In this document: positions 1 through 11,950 of the stretch, piece by piece
How the letters are laid out: every line of letters begins with the position of its first letter
How positions within the stretch are numbered: the first letter of the stretch is position 1
NCBI GenBank assembly: GCA_020740775.1
Contig: JAHEWK010000010.1
Span: forward strand, 1,612,001 to 1,676,000
Direction: 5' to 3'
Source: Ilyonectria destructans
Taxonomy: Eukaryota > Ascomycota > Sordariomycetes > Hypocreales > Nectriaceae
DNA: 64,000 nt
The notes under the pieces: model-generated
What the model saw: only the letters and a program-made list of their open reading frames with translations
Told to the model about the DNA's origin: nothing
Database searches by the model: none
Position numbers and translations under genes: made by a program

Positions 1-641
1 AAGGCTGTCTGTCCGGAGTACAGTGTGACATCTCCCGCCGTTGCCTGTGTTTTGGCGACTGATTCGGAGGTTTCTGGAGCACACTGCTCCTTTTGAGTCG
101 GAGGCTGAAGTTCCTCTGGAGTTCCATCTCGAGGCAACTCAGCAGGAACGGGAGTGTATGCGGGCCTAAGGGTTGTATCGGCTGGGCTGCCGGTACGCGC
201 TTCTGTATGATCAAAGAGAGAGCCCACACGAAAGGCATTGTCTTCAAAACTCGCGGGTAAATCTTGTGGCCCAAACTTTCGCGCTAGATACTCCAGCATG
301 TAGTTTCGACTCTCAAGAGCACCAACAGGGGTTGGGAGACCCGTAATTTCGGTGGAAAAAGTTGACCTGGTTGAAACCTTTGGGGGATCGTTTCCTCGGA
401 TCGCAGCTATCGCTGGGACCGGCGGGGAGGGAGCAGTCTCTTTTTCGGACTCATGTCCTGTGGGTAGAGTGGGTTTCAACAAGTGCTCTGAGCTGTCTGA
501 TAGCTAGATTGGGGTCAGTTAGTTACCAGAAAGCCTTCTACTTCATGCCTATCGTACCTGTGGGGGATTTCCTGCCGGACTAGAGACAAGAGGAGAGAGT
601 AGTTTAGATGCCTTTATCGAAAGAAACTTTGAGGGAGCCAT
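1..641 (-). CDS. N-terminal part of an unidentified protein, cut by the window edge
   Basis: A two-exon reading frame on the minus strand starts at the ATG at 641-639. Exon 1 (641-558, 28 codons) starts MAPSKFLSIK and ends in CAG before a GTACGA donor. A 54-nt intron (557-504) carries an ACTAAC branch site and a TAG acceptor. Exon 2 stays open from 503 to base 1, so at least 195 residues are encoded and the C-terminus is missing. The visible protein is rich in Pro, Thr, Ser and Glu, with one ordered-looking patch around NYMLEYLARKFGPQ. I recognise no domain. The clean splice signals and long open frame favour a real gene; the function is unknown. Confidence 0.6.
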
Positions 642-3110
642 TTTGTTCGATGCGGAGTGTGTCTCACGGAACGGCGAAATACGCAGTTCCCTGTCAAGGA
701 TGAGGAGGGTGAGACTGACCACCCCTACCTAAGACAGTGGTTAGCTGGTTCAACTTTGCTGATATGCTGTGGCTTTGCTCACAAGATGACTGAGAGGATA
801 CAGGAAGAAGAAGAGAAAGGAATGTGCGGAGAGAGAGTGATGATTAAATAGTAAACAAAGAAACCAAGCGACCGAGAAGGATTGGGTGGCACCGCGGGAG
901 TCCTGAAAGAAGAGAAGTGATTGACGGCGCCGGCCTTGCAGAAGCAATGATGCAAGACATGCCAGAAGATGCAGATCAACAGGAGGCGTACAGAATGTCA
1001 CGGCAAACTAAGAGTCCGTGACACTGAAAGTTGCTTAGGCAAACGCATTAGCCGACAGTCATTCAGTGCCTAGCCGATGCCGTTTGGCTTCATGTTTGTC
1101 GGTGAGATGGCGAAGCGGGACGCCATCACATGAGAAGCGATCGCATAGTTTTTGTATTCAGAAGAAAGACAGTTTCTAAAGAGTTGAATAAAGCATGGCA
1201 GAATTGTGAGAGTGCAGAAAGCTCCAGTCAAAGAGTTGAGTCTCATGTGTCTCGGTAGCTAAGAAACTGTTGAATGGGTTCCCACCAGCTCACACCTGTC
1301 AGCGAGATGACGCCGGTTTGGCGTCATTGTTGGAAGATTCCTATGCTGGCAATCGGCAACAAACAGCTTGTGTTTGTTCACTCCACAAGGTCAGTGATTC
1401 ATGACTTTTGCGGTTGTGCTGTTTGCCACACCCTGTGCTGAACTAAACAGCCAAGTAAATTGGCATAGCCCTTTAGACTGCGTGCGATTAAGGCCGTTGG
1501 ATGCACTGAGTTGAGATTATAGCTAAGAGGGTATAGACGTTCCCCGACACATGGACTCCTACCTACCTTCGCCTAACATCAAAGTACAGTACTGCCGATC
1601 CTTTGTGAACAAAATTTGAGTAGCTGCAAACTTCACGGCACTTGTGGATACAGTACAACTAATGCGCCTTGTCACAGACAAAGGGATGCAACGTCCGCGA
1701 ATCAATGCGCACTGAACTCCGGGTTGAGAGTCCCGAAGCAGCGTTTGTCAGTTGCTATGAGATGAGCGACTCAGTGCGACCGGTTAATCTTGGGCCTGAG
1801 AACATGGTGAGTTGGCTCCAGCATTCTACCTCAGTCATAGCTCGCCAGGTGTAGATGAATGTCATGTCGAATAATAATCACCATGGTGAAACGTGCACGT
1901 CCACCTGCATCCGGTTATGGAGCAGGGGCGTAACTTAAATACCAGGTTGTGCAATTGAAGCCGCGGATCAATCGCAAACAACTTGGGCACGAGGCGGCGG
2001 CGACTTGTTTCAGCCAGCACAGCCCGTGACCCTGTGTTGCATCCAATTTATTTTCTTTCCGATTTATCCGGATATTCGATCCGAGAACCCACTGCACGTG
2101 GCCGTCGGAGCATCAGCGAAGCTTGGCGATGCAATTGTCGACGAAAAACTGGCGACTCGCCGATCCCTTTAAACTTGACACCGGCTGTGGGGTTTCACGA
2201 CGCGGGAGTGACATGTTGCGTTTGTCGATGGACCACGGCTTCGACGAACAACTGGTAGGTTCTAGGGCGAGAGCGACTGATTCTTCTTCGGTACCATGCT
2301 GTGTTCTAACGGTGTGAGTTAGTCTTTACCGGGGAGGGGATAAAATCTGGCGACACGAGCGTCTAAATGTCGAGAGGCCAGGGACATTCAGGTCTCGGCC
2401 GTGTAAGAGGCTCAGCCGGGCCCAGACTCGGATAGATTCGCTTCAGGCCGCAGGGGACAAAATCTGGCGATGACAGCCGCGACAAGCAGTTTTTGGACGC
2501 TTCAATGTGACGAGAACGCGCCCACAAACGTTCCATTGCATGGTTTCTTGGGGAGATCGATCGGGCCACGGACGGAACAGGTTTCTCCGCCAGTGCCGGG
2601 GTGACCTGTGCTCATCTATCACAACCCCGGCGGCTTGGTGGTGAAACCAGGGCCCGAGGCGACCGACCGCTAATAACCCCTGTCTTCGCCTCTCCACGAA
2701 ATTGAAAGGAGCGTGTAGCATGTATCAGCCCTACAAGTGGCCTCAGTTCGTGCATATTCACTCACCTAACTTCCGAGTTGGTGCTGGCGGTGCAAGGAGG
2801 GGAAATTGATCTCGGATAACCTGGCAAACCCAAAGTTGCTCAACAAAAGGGCCGCCATGGCCCCCTTCTATGGCCATCGCCAACTGCTTCCATCAGTGTT
2901 TGTTCTCTTCGTCTCTTCGTCTCTCTTCGTCTCTCTCTAACCAGTCGCTCCTTTTGACTTTGCAAGTCTTCGAGATACCCGGTGTCATCTCGATCCATTC
3001 ATTCATTCATTCATTTACTTCGTGTATCACTTCTGTCTGCTCTGGCACTCCTCGGCTAGCACCAGGACCATTATTGAAACTTCCACATCTCGACGTTGAC
3101 TATCGCAACT
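642..3110. other. Intergenic region, about 2.5 kb, no convincing gene
   Basis: The reading frames here are short, overlap on both strands and lack consistent splice signals. The right end is the expansin leader: a pyrimidine-rich TTCGTCTC-type tract at about 2903-2938 and a TTCA tetranucleotide run at 2996-3016, as often seen just upstream of fungal transcription starts. The left end is the promoter of the leftmost gene. Nothing else is supported. Confidence 0.5.
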
Positions 3111-4095
3111 ATGAAGTTCCTTGCCCCCGTTCTCTTTGCCATTCCCGCCGTCATGGGCCGGCACTGCAAGCTTCGTCACTCCCACTCCAGCGCCGTTTCT
3201 GTGCCCGTGAGCACTGCCGAGGCCGCAATTACCACCGCCGTTCTCGCCCCGTCTAGTGTTGCCGCGAAGCCCGAGACTGAGTCCGCTGCCGAAGACCCGG
3301 TGACTACTGTCATCTCCGTCTCTGCTCCCAAGACGACTCTGGCCACCGCTGTGATTGCTTCGTCCTCCAGCTCCAAGTCCAGCGCTGCCGCGAGCTCCAG
3401 CTCGGCCGCCGCCGACGAGTCCAGCTCCGGCAACGATGAGCTCAGCAGCGAGGCTGTCACGGGATCGTCCACCTTCTACGGCGGAAACCTGTCGGGTGGA
3501 AACTGCATGTTCACTACCTATACTCTTCCCTCTAGCATCTATGGAACTGCTTTCTCTGGAGAGATCTGGGACAGCGCTGCCCACTGTGGTGCTTGCATTG
3601 AGGTCACTGGCCCCACTGGCACCATCACTGCCATGGTAGGTTTGTCCGTTGCCTGCTTCTAATTAATATAACTAATTATTGTTCAAGATTGTCGACCAGT
3701 GCCCCGAGTGCAACGCAGGTCACCTCGATCTTTTCCCCGATGCCTTCAAGGCGGTTGGTGGCACTGACGGTATCGTCGACACTTCATACAAATTTGTCAA
3801 GTGCGGCATCACCTCGCCCCTAATTCTGCACAACAAGACCGGCACGTCTGCTTTCTGGTTCTCCATCCAAGTAGTCAACGCCAATGTGCCCGTCAAGAGC
3901 GTCGAGGTCAGCACCGATGGTGGCAGCACTTGGCAGTCAACCACCCGCCAGGACTACAACTTCTTCGAGCAGTCCAGCGGTTTTGGCGCCACCACCATGG
4001 ACATTCGTGTCACTAGCACCACTGGAGAGACCATCAAGGTCAGCAATGTTGGCGTCACCCCCGATGCCCAGTACACGGCGGCTTCCAACTTCTAA
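3111..4095 (+). CDS. Secreted two-domain expansin-like protein
   Basis: Two exons (3111-3635 and 3688-4095), joined in frame across a 52-nt intron, encode 310 residues. Start MKFLAPVLFAIPAVMG is a signal peptide; an upstream in-frame ATG at 3096 would only bury it. Residues of about 20-115 form a Ser/Ala/Thr-rich linker typical of O-glycosylated fungal wall proteins. A double-psi beta-barrel follows from about STFYGGN, with paired cysteines, the IVDQCPEC strand and the HLDLFPDAF motif that carries the conserved expansin Asp. The last 100 residues (FWFSIQVVN, VEVSTDGGSTW) resemble the second, CBM63-like domain. Both domains are present, so it is an expansin rather than a one-domain loosenin. 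Expected role: non-hydrolytic loosening of cellulose or chitin walls outside the cell. Confidence 0.9.
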
Positions 4096-4667
4096 ACGCA
4101 AGCATAACCCACCGGGAATGAGCAGTATCTGTTAGTACTCTGCCACCACGGCTCCTGAGGCCCCAAGCGCATGTATCGGGCAGCAGGAACTGTATCGAAT
4201 CTACCCTTGGTCCTGACGGAGACTTGGTCTCATTATGCCCTTCCTACCGGACTTCCACTTGGATGCCGTCTTCTTCTTCATGTACAAACTTGACAGCAGC
4301 CAAATATTATGCCTCGGATTTAAGAGGGCCATTGATGAATCATGGGGTTAATCTCGCGCTTCTGGTGAATTGTTCCTCGTTTGACTGTGCCAATTGGTGA
4401 ATCGATAGTGTGTTCGTGATCTCCATACAGAAGGATGTAAGCGGAAGGGATAAACACTAATCCTTTTGATGATATACTATGTGTTTCCCAATTTTTATGT
4501 GCACAAATGATACCAGCGTGTAGTGTTGTGTATTTGTTACTCGTGTAATGTGTGGTGTGGTGTAATGTGTAATGTCGCGCGATGTGTCGTGTTGTGCGGC
4601 AGGGAGAATATATAATCTGAACCTACTGCACAACCTTACCCAAAACCGCCCCCTAACCCAATCAACG
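4096..4667. other. Intergenic, 3' region of expansin
   Basis: AT-rich spacer with a degenerate TGTGGTGTGG/TAATGTGT stretch at about 4540-4590 and a TATATAA element near 4605. That element could serve the small frame that starts at 4668. No other feature is visible. Confidence 0.35.
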
Positions 4668-5009
4668 ATGGGCTTCAACCAGAAGATTCCATACACTTTC
4701 ATTATCGAGTTCCAGCCTATCGCGCAACCTCATAGACTCCCAATGGCACCAACGCCGGTGACTCCTCCCGACCAGTTTAAAACCGGGCGGCGGATGGCAT
4801 TTGCCATAACTGAAGGCACCATTGAGCGCATGCAGAAGGAATACAAATACGCTCCAGACCTCAGCAAGCCCATCGTTAATACCGCAATTCTAGTTGTCGA
4901 GGCCTGGCGCACCATCCGCCCCCCTTCGAAGTCCAACGGAAACGAACGGCGGTGTGGTGTTCGTTTGATGATGTTGGAGACTCGCCTTCGGGGAGTTTCC
5001 TATACTTAG
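4668..5009 (+). CDS. Possible small protein, 113 residues, unrecognised
   Basis: Single open frame starting MGFNQKIPYTFIIEFQPIAQ, with a TATATAA element about 60 bases upstream. The first 90 codons have fungal-like codon choice and a plausible folded composition (TIERMQKEYKYAPDLSKPIV). The last 20 residues look less protein-like, so the true 3' end may lie in a missed intron. There are no Cys pairs, signal peptide or membrane segment, and I match it to no family. It could be a real small gene, an eroded remnant or chance. Confidence 0.35.
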   Translation: MGFNQKIPYTFIIEFQPIAQPHRLPMAPTPVTPPDQFKTGRRMAFAITEGTIERMQKEYKYAPDLSKPIVNTAILVVEAWRTIRPPSKSNGNERRCGVRLMMLETRLRGVSYT

Positions 5010-5165
5010 CTTGTTTCTCGACGATAATATTGGAACGTCGGGAAGGAGTATTTCTATTTAGCACACATATGAACATCTTTTCACCTATCCCTAGATCATG
5101 TGCCTAGCCTGTTTGCGGTTGAAAGTGCTCCTTAGGCTAAAGGCTCAGCTTATAATTTAACCATG

Positions 5166-5259
5166 CAATAAAATAAAATAAAATAAAATAAAATAAAATA
5201 AAATAAAATAAAATAAAATAAAATAAAATAAAATAAAATAAAATAAAATAAAATAAAAC
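5166..5259. repeat. AAAAT pentanucleotide microsatellite
   Basis: About 18 perfect copies of the 5-base unit AATAA/ATAAA without interruption, in an intergenic AT-rich setting. Such perfection suggests recent slippage and length polymorphism. Confidence 0.97.
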
Positions 5260-7401
5260 ACAACGTCTTATTGGGAGAGATGCATGCTGAGAACTAGGAT
5301 AAATTTCCTCTGCTGAAATACTACGTTAGGTACAGTATTAATGATTCTCTTTTGAGTTCGGGCTTGTGCTTGCGTGCAGGTAGCAGGATGCATGCGTGCG
5401 AAGAACATCACTCTCTGGAGAAGCCCCAGTCCCCACTGATTCAATGCGGCATTAGTTTAACAGTAACACCAAATTCGAAGACTTGGTTATTGGCGCAAAT
5501 GTGAACTCACCCTTTGTATTGAGCCGGTTGAATTGGTGAGATTTTGAGTTCTCTACCCACATTGTTGATCCCACGTGGATCGACCGGATACTACTTTAAA
5601 AATCACCACATTCCATGCAAGCACACGGAACAAAGTGATCTGATAGGCTCGCATAAAGGCAATTCCTCCGAATCGTCGATGGTGGCTGGAACTGCTCGTG
5701 GATGTGAGACTGAAAGCTGCGGACTGCACGTGGCGGCACACCACTAGTAACCAACGACGTTCCCATTATGAGGTGACAGTGCATAAGTTTGGTGATAAGA
5801 CCATGCTTGTTTCACTATTGATGCTACGTATGGTACGGATGCGGTTAACAGAAGTTCTTGAACGCAAGATGCTGGACCTAGAGACAAATAGCCCGGGCCG
5901 TCCGGAGCATCAACCGTTGGCCGATTCAGAGGTTCGCTGAAGTCATTGTTAAAGCAGGGCCAGAAGATTCATTTGGAACAGTAGTAATGTGAGTTGAAAG
6001 CTGGAATATTGGAAGCTTTGGAATCCCGTACACTGGCGTCATCTCATGATGAGGGGAGGCCGACTGTCCCCACGGGACCCCCAGATATCTCCATGAAAGT
6101 ACGACCAAACGGTGCTGGATGCGAATCAACCCAAGATTACTCCCCAGGTCCATTTTACCCCGAGCACAACCACCACGGGGAACGAGAAACTAGGCGAAAT
6201 TCTCGGCCCTTTCCCCACAGCAACACGCGACTGTTGCAGTCCATGACTCTGTCGACCACATTGCCGCCTAACATTTTACCCAATGATGGTTAAGTGTTGT
6301 CCGCCTCAGGGAGCCCCCTGTGGATGATTGCGTCTCCATAGCCGGGGATAATTCCCTCGAAACTGACATAATCCGGATCTATAGCGTGAGGCTCATTCAT
6401 GGTGAAGCCCAAATGCCATCCTGAGCAAGGACATGCTGAGAAGGCAAAGTGGAGCCCCGTATCTTCTGGGATGGTGGCTGAGTGGAACACCCCGTTGGGC
6501 GATCAAAGCCCCAAGAACAATTGATGCGCTCCAATAATGAACCACCGCTGCTCGCAAGTTCGCCGCCGAGGTTATTCTGTGACGAAATGTTGATCGATGG
6601 TGTCGTTTCGGTGGTAAGGAGACGCCCGGCTCGCGGAACCCGGCACTCGCGGCTCTGTGGCTAGCTCTGGCACAACGCGCGCTTTGGTGCTGGGAGGGTG
6701 ACATCGCATGAACAGGGAGGCCTGCTTCCGCTGATAATGATATCATTTCTCGGAAATATTGCCCGCCAGAAGCTTCATCGAACAGGTCGCTGATTTGAGC
6801 CTCAAGCCACCTCGTGGCCTGACCGGATTTGGAGCAGAACCCATGCTCGCAACTGCGAGCACTCTCGAGTCTTGCACATATCTAGACAGAATTGAGACGC
6901 GACTTACCTTGAGCGTCAGACTTGGAAATCTCCTTGGACCTTGATCCTTGGCCAGTAACACGGATAAAGCCCGAGGCGGGGATCCAGACGAGCGTCCCCC
7001 GGTGGATTCCTACGGGCTTCCATCTTAGCCACTTGGTATGAGGCTCGACACGCCACGCCCACACCGGCTGCGTTGCGGCCGCTATCTTAGTGTGGTAGTC
7101 AAACTGGGCGATCCTGGGGCCCCATCATCCTCCATTGCGGTGCCCCAGGCGGCTTGCAATGGGACAATGGATGACGCTGAGTCGAGCTGGAGGGCTCCAT
7201 TGAACGCTGCAATACGATACGTGCGCTTCTAAGACCACTCCACTGACGGCGCGATCCTTGTAGTCGTTCTGAAGCTTCCATATCTTTATAAAGATCGAGC
7301 ATCACGGCTAGAACCTGGGGTTTTGTGACTGATCAGCACCAATTCTCTCCTACCTTAACCAGAATCTCCAAGAAGTACAGCGAGCGACCTCTTGCTTCGC
7401 C
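5260..7401. other. Intergenic region with possible decayed coding sequence
   Basis: No intact gene is visible. On the minus strand between about 6290 and 6890, several protein-like segments lie in different frames (for example around LGFTMNEPHAIDPDYV, ending at 6290), which could be a frameshifted remnant. The right end is the promoter of the sugar porter. Confidence 0.35.
7287..7293 (+). promoter_or_regulatory. TATA-like element before the first sugar porter
   Basis: TATAAAG lies 109 bases upstream of the ATG at 7402. Position and sequence fit a fungal TATA box; there is no transcript evidence. Confidence 0.35.
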
Positions 7402-9265
7402 ATGTATCAAATTTGGAATATTTACGGTATGAAAAATACCCTCCATCTATGCTCATCGACTAACACGGCCATGCAGCGCTTGCCGCCATTGGCACTATTG
7501 GTGGCATGCTCTTTGGCTTCGACATCAGTTCCATGAGTGCCTGGATCGGCTCGGACCAATACCTCGAGTACTTTAACCATCCTGGATCGACTGAGCAGGG
7601 TGGAATCACAGCCTCAATGTCGGCCGGTTCCTTCGTCGGCGCTCTGGTTGCTGGTGTCCTCGCTGATCGACTTGGCCGCCGCAAGGCCCTCATGATTGCA
7701 TGTGTTTTCTGGGTCATCGGTGCTGTTGTTCAGTGCTCGGCCCAGAGCGTTGGTCACCTCATCGGAGGCCGTATCATCAGCGGTCTCGCGGTTGGCATCA
7801 CTAGTTCGCAGGTGCTTGTGTATCTTGCCGAGTTGGCTCCGTCTGATATCCGTGGTCGTGTGGTCGGCATTCAGCAATGGTCAATTGAATGGGGTAAGTT
7901 GCCACTCTGCCCTGTGGAGATGACGTGACTGACGATGAAAGGTATTCTTATCATGTACTTGATCTCGTACGGATGCTCCATCAACATTGATGGCCCCTCT
8001 GCATTCCGCATCGCTTGGGGTATCCAGGCGATCCCGGGCTTCATCCTCTTCATCGGCCTCTTCTTCTTCCCCGAGTCTCCTCGATGGCTCGCATCGCACG
8101 ACCGCTGGGAGGAGGCTCACTTCAACCTTGCCCACCTCCACGCTGGTGGTGACTTGGACAGCCCTGTTGTCATTGCGGAGATGGAGGAAGTGCGGGAGGC
8201 CGTTCGCATCTCCCAAGAGTCCAAAGACATTGGATATCTGGGTCTGTTTGGTCCTAAAATCTGGAAGCGCACTATGGTCGGTGTCAGCGTGCAGATTTGG
8301 CAGCAACTTTTGTAAGTTTTCACCACTTCTTCAATTTGGGCGTGTGCTAATGTCGGGCAGGGGCGGCAACGTGATGCTTTATTACCTTGTGTACATCTTC
8401 AACATGGCTGGAATGGTAAGCATCCAAATATCACCTTTCATAACACAGAAATACAGTTGACTAACGCGATCTACTAGAGCGGCAACGTTGCGCTGACCTC
8501 TTCAATCATCCAATACGTCATCTTCCTTGTCACTACTGGAGGAGTGCTGCCATTCATCGACCGCCTTGGCCGAAGATGGCTTCTTATTGGTGGAGCAATC
8601 ACCTGCGGTGTTCTCCATTTCGCCAGCGGTGCCATCATGGCTTCTTACGGACATGCCGTCGACAGTGTAGATGGTAAGAATACCCTGCCCCAAAATCCTG
8701 TTCCAAAACTAACCAGCTGTAGGAAACGACATTCTGAGGTGGTCCATCTCCGGCGCTCCGGCCAAGGCTGTCATCGCTCTGGCTTACATCTTCGTTGGCG
8801 TGTATGGCCTTACCTGGGCACCAGTTGCTTGGATCTACGCTGCTGAGGTGTTCCCGCTCAAGTACCGTGCCAAGGGTGTTGGTCTCGCCGCCGCAGGTAA
8901 CTGGATGTAAGCGCACTGTTCCCACGACCCAGATCTTCAGATAAGTTACTGACACATCCAATAGCTTCAACCTCGCGCTGGCGTTTTTTGTGCCCCCCGC
9001 TTTCACAAACATTAAGTGGAAGCCTTATATGATTTTTGGAACGTTCTGCATTGCCATGACATTCCACGCCTTCTTCACTTACCCGGAAACTTCAAGGAAG
9101 ACCCTGGAGGAGGTTGATCTCCTGTTCGATAGCAACGTACCAGCATGGCGCAGCGCCTCGGCTGGAGGTACTTTCAAGGAGAAGGTTGAGGAGGCTAGGC
9201 GAACTGGTGGTCTCAAGGGTGTTGAGGATGACGAGGAGACGGCAGCTCAAGTTGAGACTGCCTAA
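7402..9265 (+). CDS. MFS sugar transporter (sugar porter family)
   Basis: Seven exons (7402-7426, 7477-7893, 7942-8311, 8361-8415, 8478-8673, 8723-8906, 8965-9265) join in frame to 515 residues, a normal length for the family. Family signatures are the first-helix GGMLFGFD, DRLGRRKA between helices 2 and 3, PESPRW before the central loop, QIWQQLLGGN in helix 7, DRLGRRW in the second half and PETSRKTLEEVD after helix 12. Twelve hydrophobic segments are expected. It should import hexoses or related sugars at the plasma membrane by proton symport; the substrate cannot be told from sequence. The 25-nt first exon is supported by a good GTATGA donor and CTAAC branch. The C-terminal tail is acidic. 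Confidence 0.93.
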
Positions 9266-9790
9266 TTCGGCGGCAACCTGGACAGAGCTCAGATGGAGAA
9301 CTAGATAGTGATTAGGGGAGGACTGTATAATACGACTACTTGGAAGAATTTCGCGGCCGTGGCTGAATGTAAACTCCAGCCGATTCGAATTGCGGCTCAC
9401 CATCGAATATTAAGGACGTCATTTATTTTGCAGCTGGGTGGGGATCCGGATTGGCCCCAGAATGCCAGTCTCCCCGGTTTCGCTACCAGATGACGTTTCA
9501 GGCACGGAACTGTCATAAACCATCCCAACGACATGACACCTCTGCAAACTTAGCAGTTCCGGTTATCGCAATGATGACTCTGACCGAAAAAATCCGATTA
9601 AAACTGTTGGAGAAATGCATCAGCAGCGAATTACGAGGAGTTCGCATAGATGACGTAAGCCCGATCCCGCACGCAATTGCCCCTCACTAAGCCTAAATTG
9701 GCCTTAAAAAAACTGGTAGCCCCACCGCGGGGAAGCAAGGAGGCGGGAGCGGGGCGAATTTTTACCGGGAGAGTCGAGCTTCAATTGCTG

Positions 9791-9797
9791 TGAGTCA
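9791..9797 (+). promoter_or_regulatory. Gcn4/CPC1-type TGAGTCA box
   Basis: TGAGTCA is the exact palindromic core bound by Gcn4/CPC1 bZIP regulators of amino-acid biosynthesis. It lies 305 bases before the LYS1 ATG and about 110 bases before the presumed UTR intron, so it is well placed for cross-pathway (general amino acid) control. Confidence 0.6.
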
Positions 9798-9901
9798 GAA
9801 ATGCCAGCTTAAAAAACATTCGATTCCCAGACACAACTTCCTGACAGTGCTTCGATCTGCGACCATTCCACCTCCTCGTCCTTTTTTAAATCGCCAGATT
9901 G

Positions 9902-10083
9902 GTAAGTACTACATGAAGTTCTCGCTGTCGAGTCAATTGGCTCCTCTGACCCTTCCTCTTCGTTTTCGTTGTGGGGCGGTGAGCTGGCGCATCCGCAACT
10001 CTGCCTCTCGGCGCATCACCACATCACTACATCACCACCACAACAAATCGAGGCCAATTGCTAACAACCACCGGGAAATCCAG
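9902..10083 (+). other. Likely 5' UTR intron of LYS1
   Basis: A consensus GTAAGT donor at 9902, a GCTAAC branch site near 10060 and a CAG acceptor at 10081-10083 define a 182-nt intron that ends 12 bases before the LYS1 start codon. Splicing would remove the upstream ATG at 9912, which could otherwise compete for initiation. Confidence 0.6.
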
Positions 10084-10095
10084 TCAATCGCAATC

Positions 10096-11365
10096 ATGCC
10101 CTACCCTGCTATCCTCCTCCGCGCCGAGCAGAAGCCGCTCGAGCACCGCTCTTTCTCCCCCGCGGTCATCAAGGCCCTCGTCGATGCCGGCTACCCCATC
10201 ACCGTCGAGCGTTCCTCCACCGACCCCAACTTCAAGCGCATTTTCGAGGATTCTGAATACGAGGCTGTTGGTGCTACTCTCGTTCCAAGCGGTGTCTGGC
10301 CCGATGCTGCCCCCGGCACTATTGTTCTTGGCCTGAAGGAGATTCCTGAGGAGGACTTTCCCCTTAAGAATGACCAGTGAGTTCCTCCGCCAGGCTACTT
10401 GCGCCAGCATGGCATTGACCATTTTTAGCATCACCTTTGCCCACTGTTACAAGCAGCAAGGTGGGTTTGAGAAGGTTCTCGGCCGATTCCCCCGTGGTGG
10501 CTCTACCCTCTACGATCTTGAGTGGCTTGTCAATGAGGTTGGCGTGCGCATAAGCGCCTTCGGGTACCATGCAGGCTTCACTGGCGCCGCGCTGGGCATC
10601 AAGACCTGGGCATGGCAGTTGACACACCCCGGCGAGAAGCTCCCTGCTGTGGCCACCTTCACTGAGGGTCGTGGGTACTACCTGAACGAGGAGGAGCTCG
10701 TTAGCCAGATCCGTGAGGATGTCGCCGCCGGCGAGAAGGTCCTTGGACGTAAGCCCACTGCTATGGTCCTCGGGGCGCTTGGCCGATGTGGCTCTGGTGC
10801 TGTCGATATGTTCATCAAGGCTGGCATTGCCGATGAAAGCATTACCCGATGGGACTTTAACGAGACCAAGGATCGCGAGGGTCCCTACGAGGAGATTGCC
10901 CAGCACGACATCTTCCTCAACGCCGTAAGTACCGACGTACTGCTTTCTGTTTCATAACTAACAAGCAACTAGATCTACCTCTCCAAGCCCATCCCTCCTT
11001 TCGTCAACGACGAGCTCCTCGCCAAGGCTGGCCGCAAGCTGAGCGTCGTCACTGATGTCTCCTGCGACACCACTAACCCCCACAACCCTATCCCTATCTA
11101 CTCCATCAACACCACCTTCGACGAGCCTACTGTGCCCGTCGTGGTTAAGGATGACCAGAACACGGCCCCTCTGTCCGTTATCAGCATCGACCACTTGCCC
11201 TCAATGCTGCCCCGCGAGTCCAGCGAGTCTTTCAGTGAGGGTCTCAAGGAGGCCCTGCTGACCCTGAACGAGCGCGCTACCTCCCGTGTGTGGGCGGATG
11301 CTGAGAAGCTGTTCCAGGAGAAGGTGGCTCTGCTCCCCGAGGCTCTGCGCACCAAGGAGATTTAA
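10096..11365 (+). CDS. LYS1: Saccharopine dehydrogenase (NAD+, L-lysine-forming)
   Basis: Three exons (10096-10376, 10429-10924, 10973-11365) encode 389 residues, slightly longer than the yeast enzyme. The enzyme oxidises saccharopine to L-lysine and 2-oxoglutarate, the last step of the fungal alpha-aminoadipate pathway. Family features are the N-terminal MPYPAILLRAEQKPLEHR, the GLKEIPEEDFP segment with the catalytic Lys near 81, FAHCYKQQGG with the catalytic His near 99, FGYHAGFTGAALGI, and the dinucleotide-binding segment VLGALGRCGSGAVD. The first intron falls inside the conserved NDHITFAHC stretch. The C-terminus is not a clear peroxisomal SKL-type signal, unlike yeast Lys1, so a cytosolic location is more likely. 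The TGAGTCA box upstream fits amino-acid-starvation control. Confidence 0.96.
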
Positions 11366-11950
11366 AAGATTATGGATTTTGTTTGCTTTTAGGCTGGTCG
11401 GTTGGGTCGGAAATAGAACACTGAGGAGTTACACAGCCAAGACGGGCCGCATTTGCAATTCACGATAAAGTCGTCAAACGTTAGCGTTGCACTCTGTGAT
11501 CGGTGGACCTAATGCTGCGCCATACTGTCTTGTTGGATTCTTAATTATTTTCAGAGATGTATAGATATATATCTCTCTTTGTCCCCGGGTGGGTTCCCGT
11601 GGTAATACGCCTTGACCGATGAATCGCATCTTGACCCACAAGTTGTCCAAACCGGTGCTGATACTCGACGCCTTGAGAAGACCCTTCCAGTCCCACACTG
11701 ATCACTCGTGAGCCGACCGTGAATTTCCCGCCCATATTCACGACGACGCAGCGAGCGACCAACAACCCGGATATAAGGATGGATCCTTGTCCTTTTAGGC
11801 AACCAACAACCCCGACTAATTTGCCTGTGGCTTTGACCATTTGGCTGTCTGTCATCTCTTCATCCCCTTGATTATCATTTCCCGTCAAACTTGGAGATAA
11901 CCTTTTGCTCTCTTTCAAGTATATAATCTTCACCGATTGAGATTGTCGCG
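11366..11950. other. Intergenic, promoter of the 499-residue gene
   Basis: No gene is visible. TATA-like elements TATAGATATATATC (about 11560) and GTATATAATC (about 11919) are present; the second lies 30-odd bases upstream of the ATG at 11951. Confidence 0.35.

Larger units (their letters stand above)
9266..10095. other. Spacer and LYS1 promoter/leader
   Basis: This holds the sugar porter 3' region, a CPC1-type box at 9791 and the likely 5' UTR intron of LYS1 from 9902. Small ATG frames here sit in untranscribed or intronic sequence and are not genes. Confidence 0.5.
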
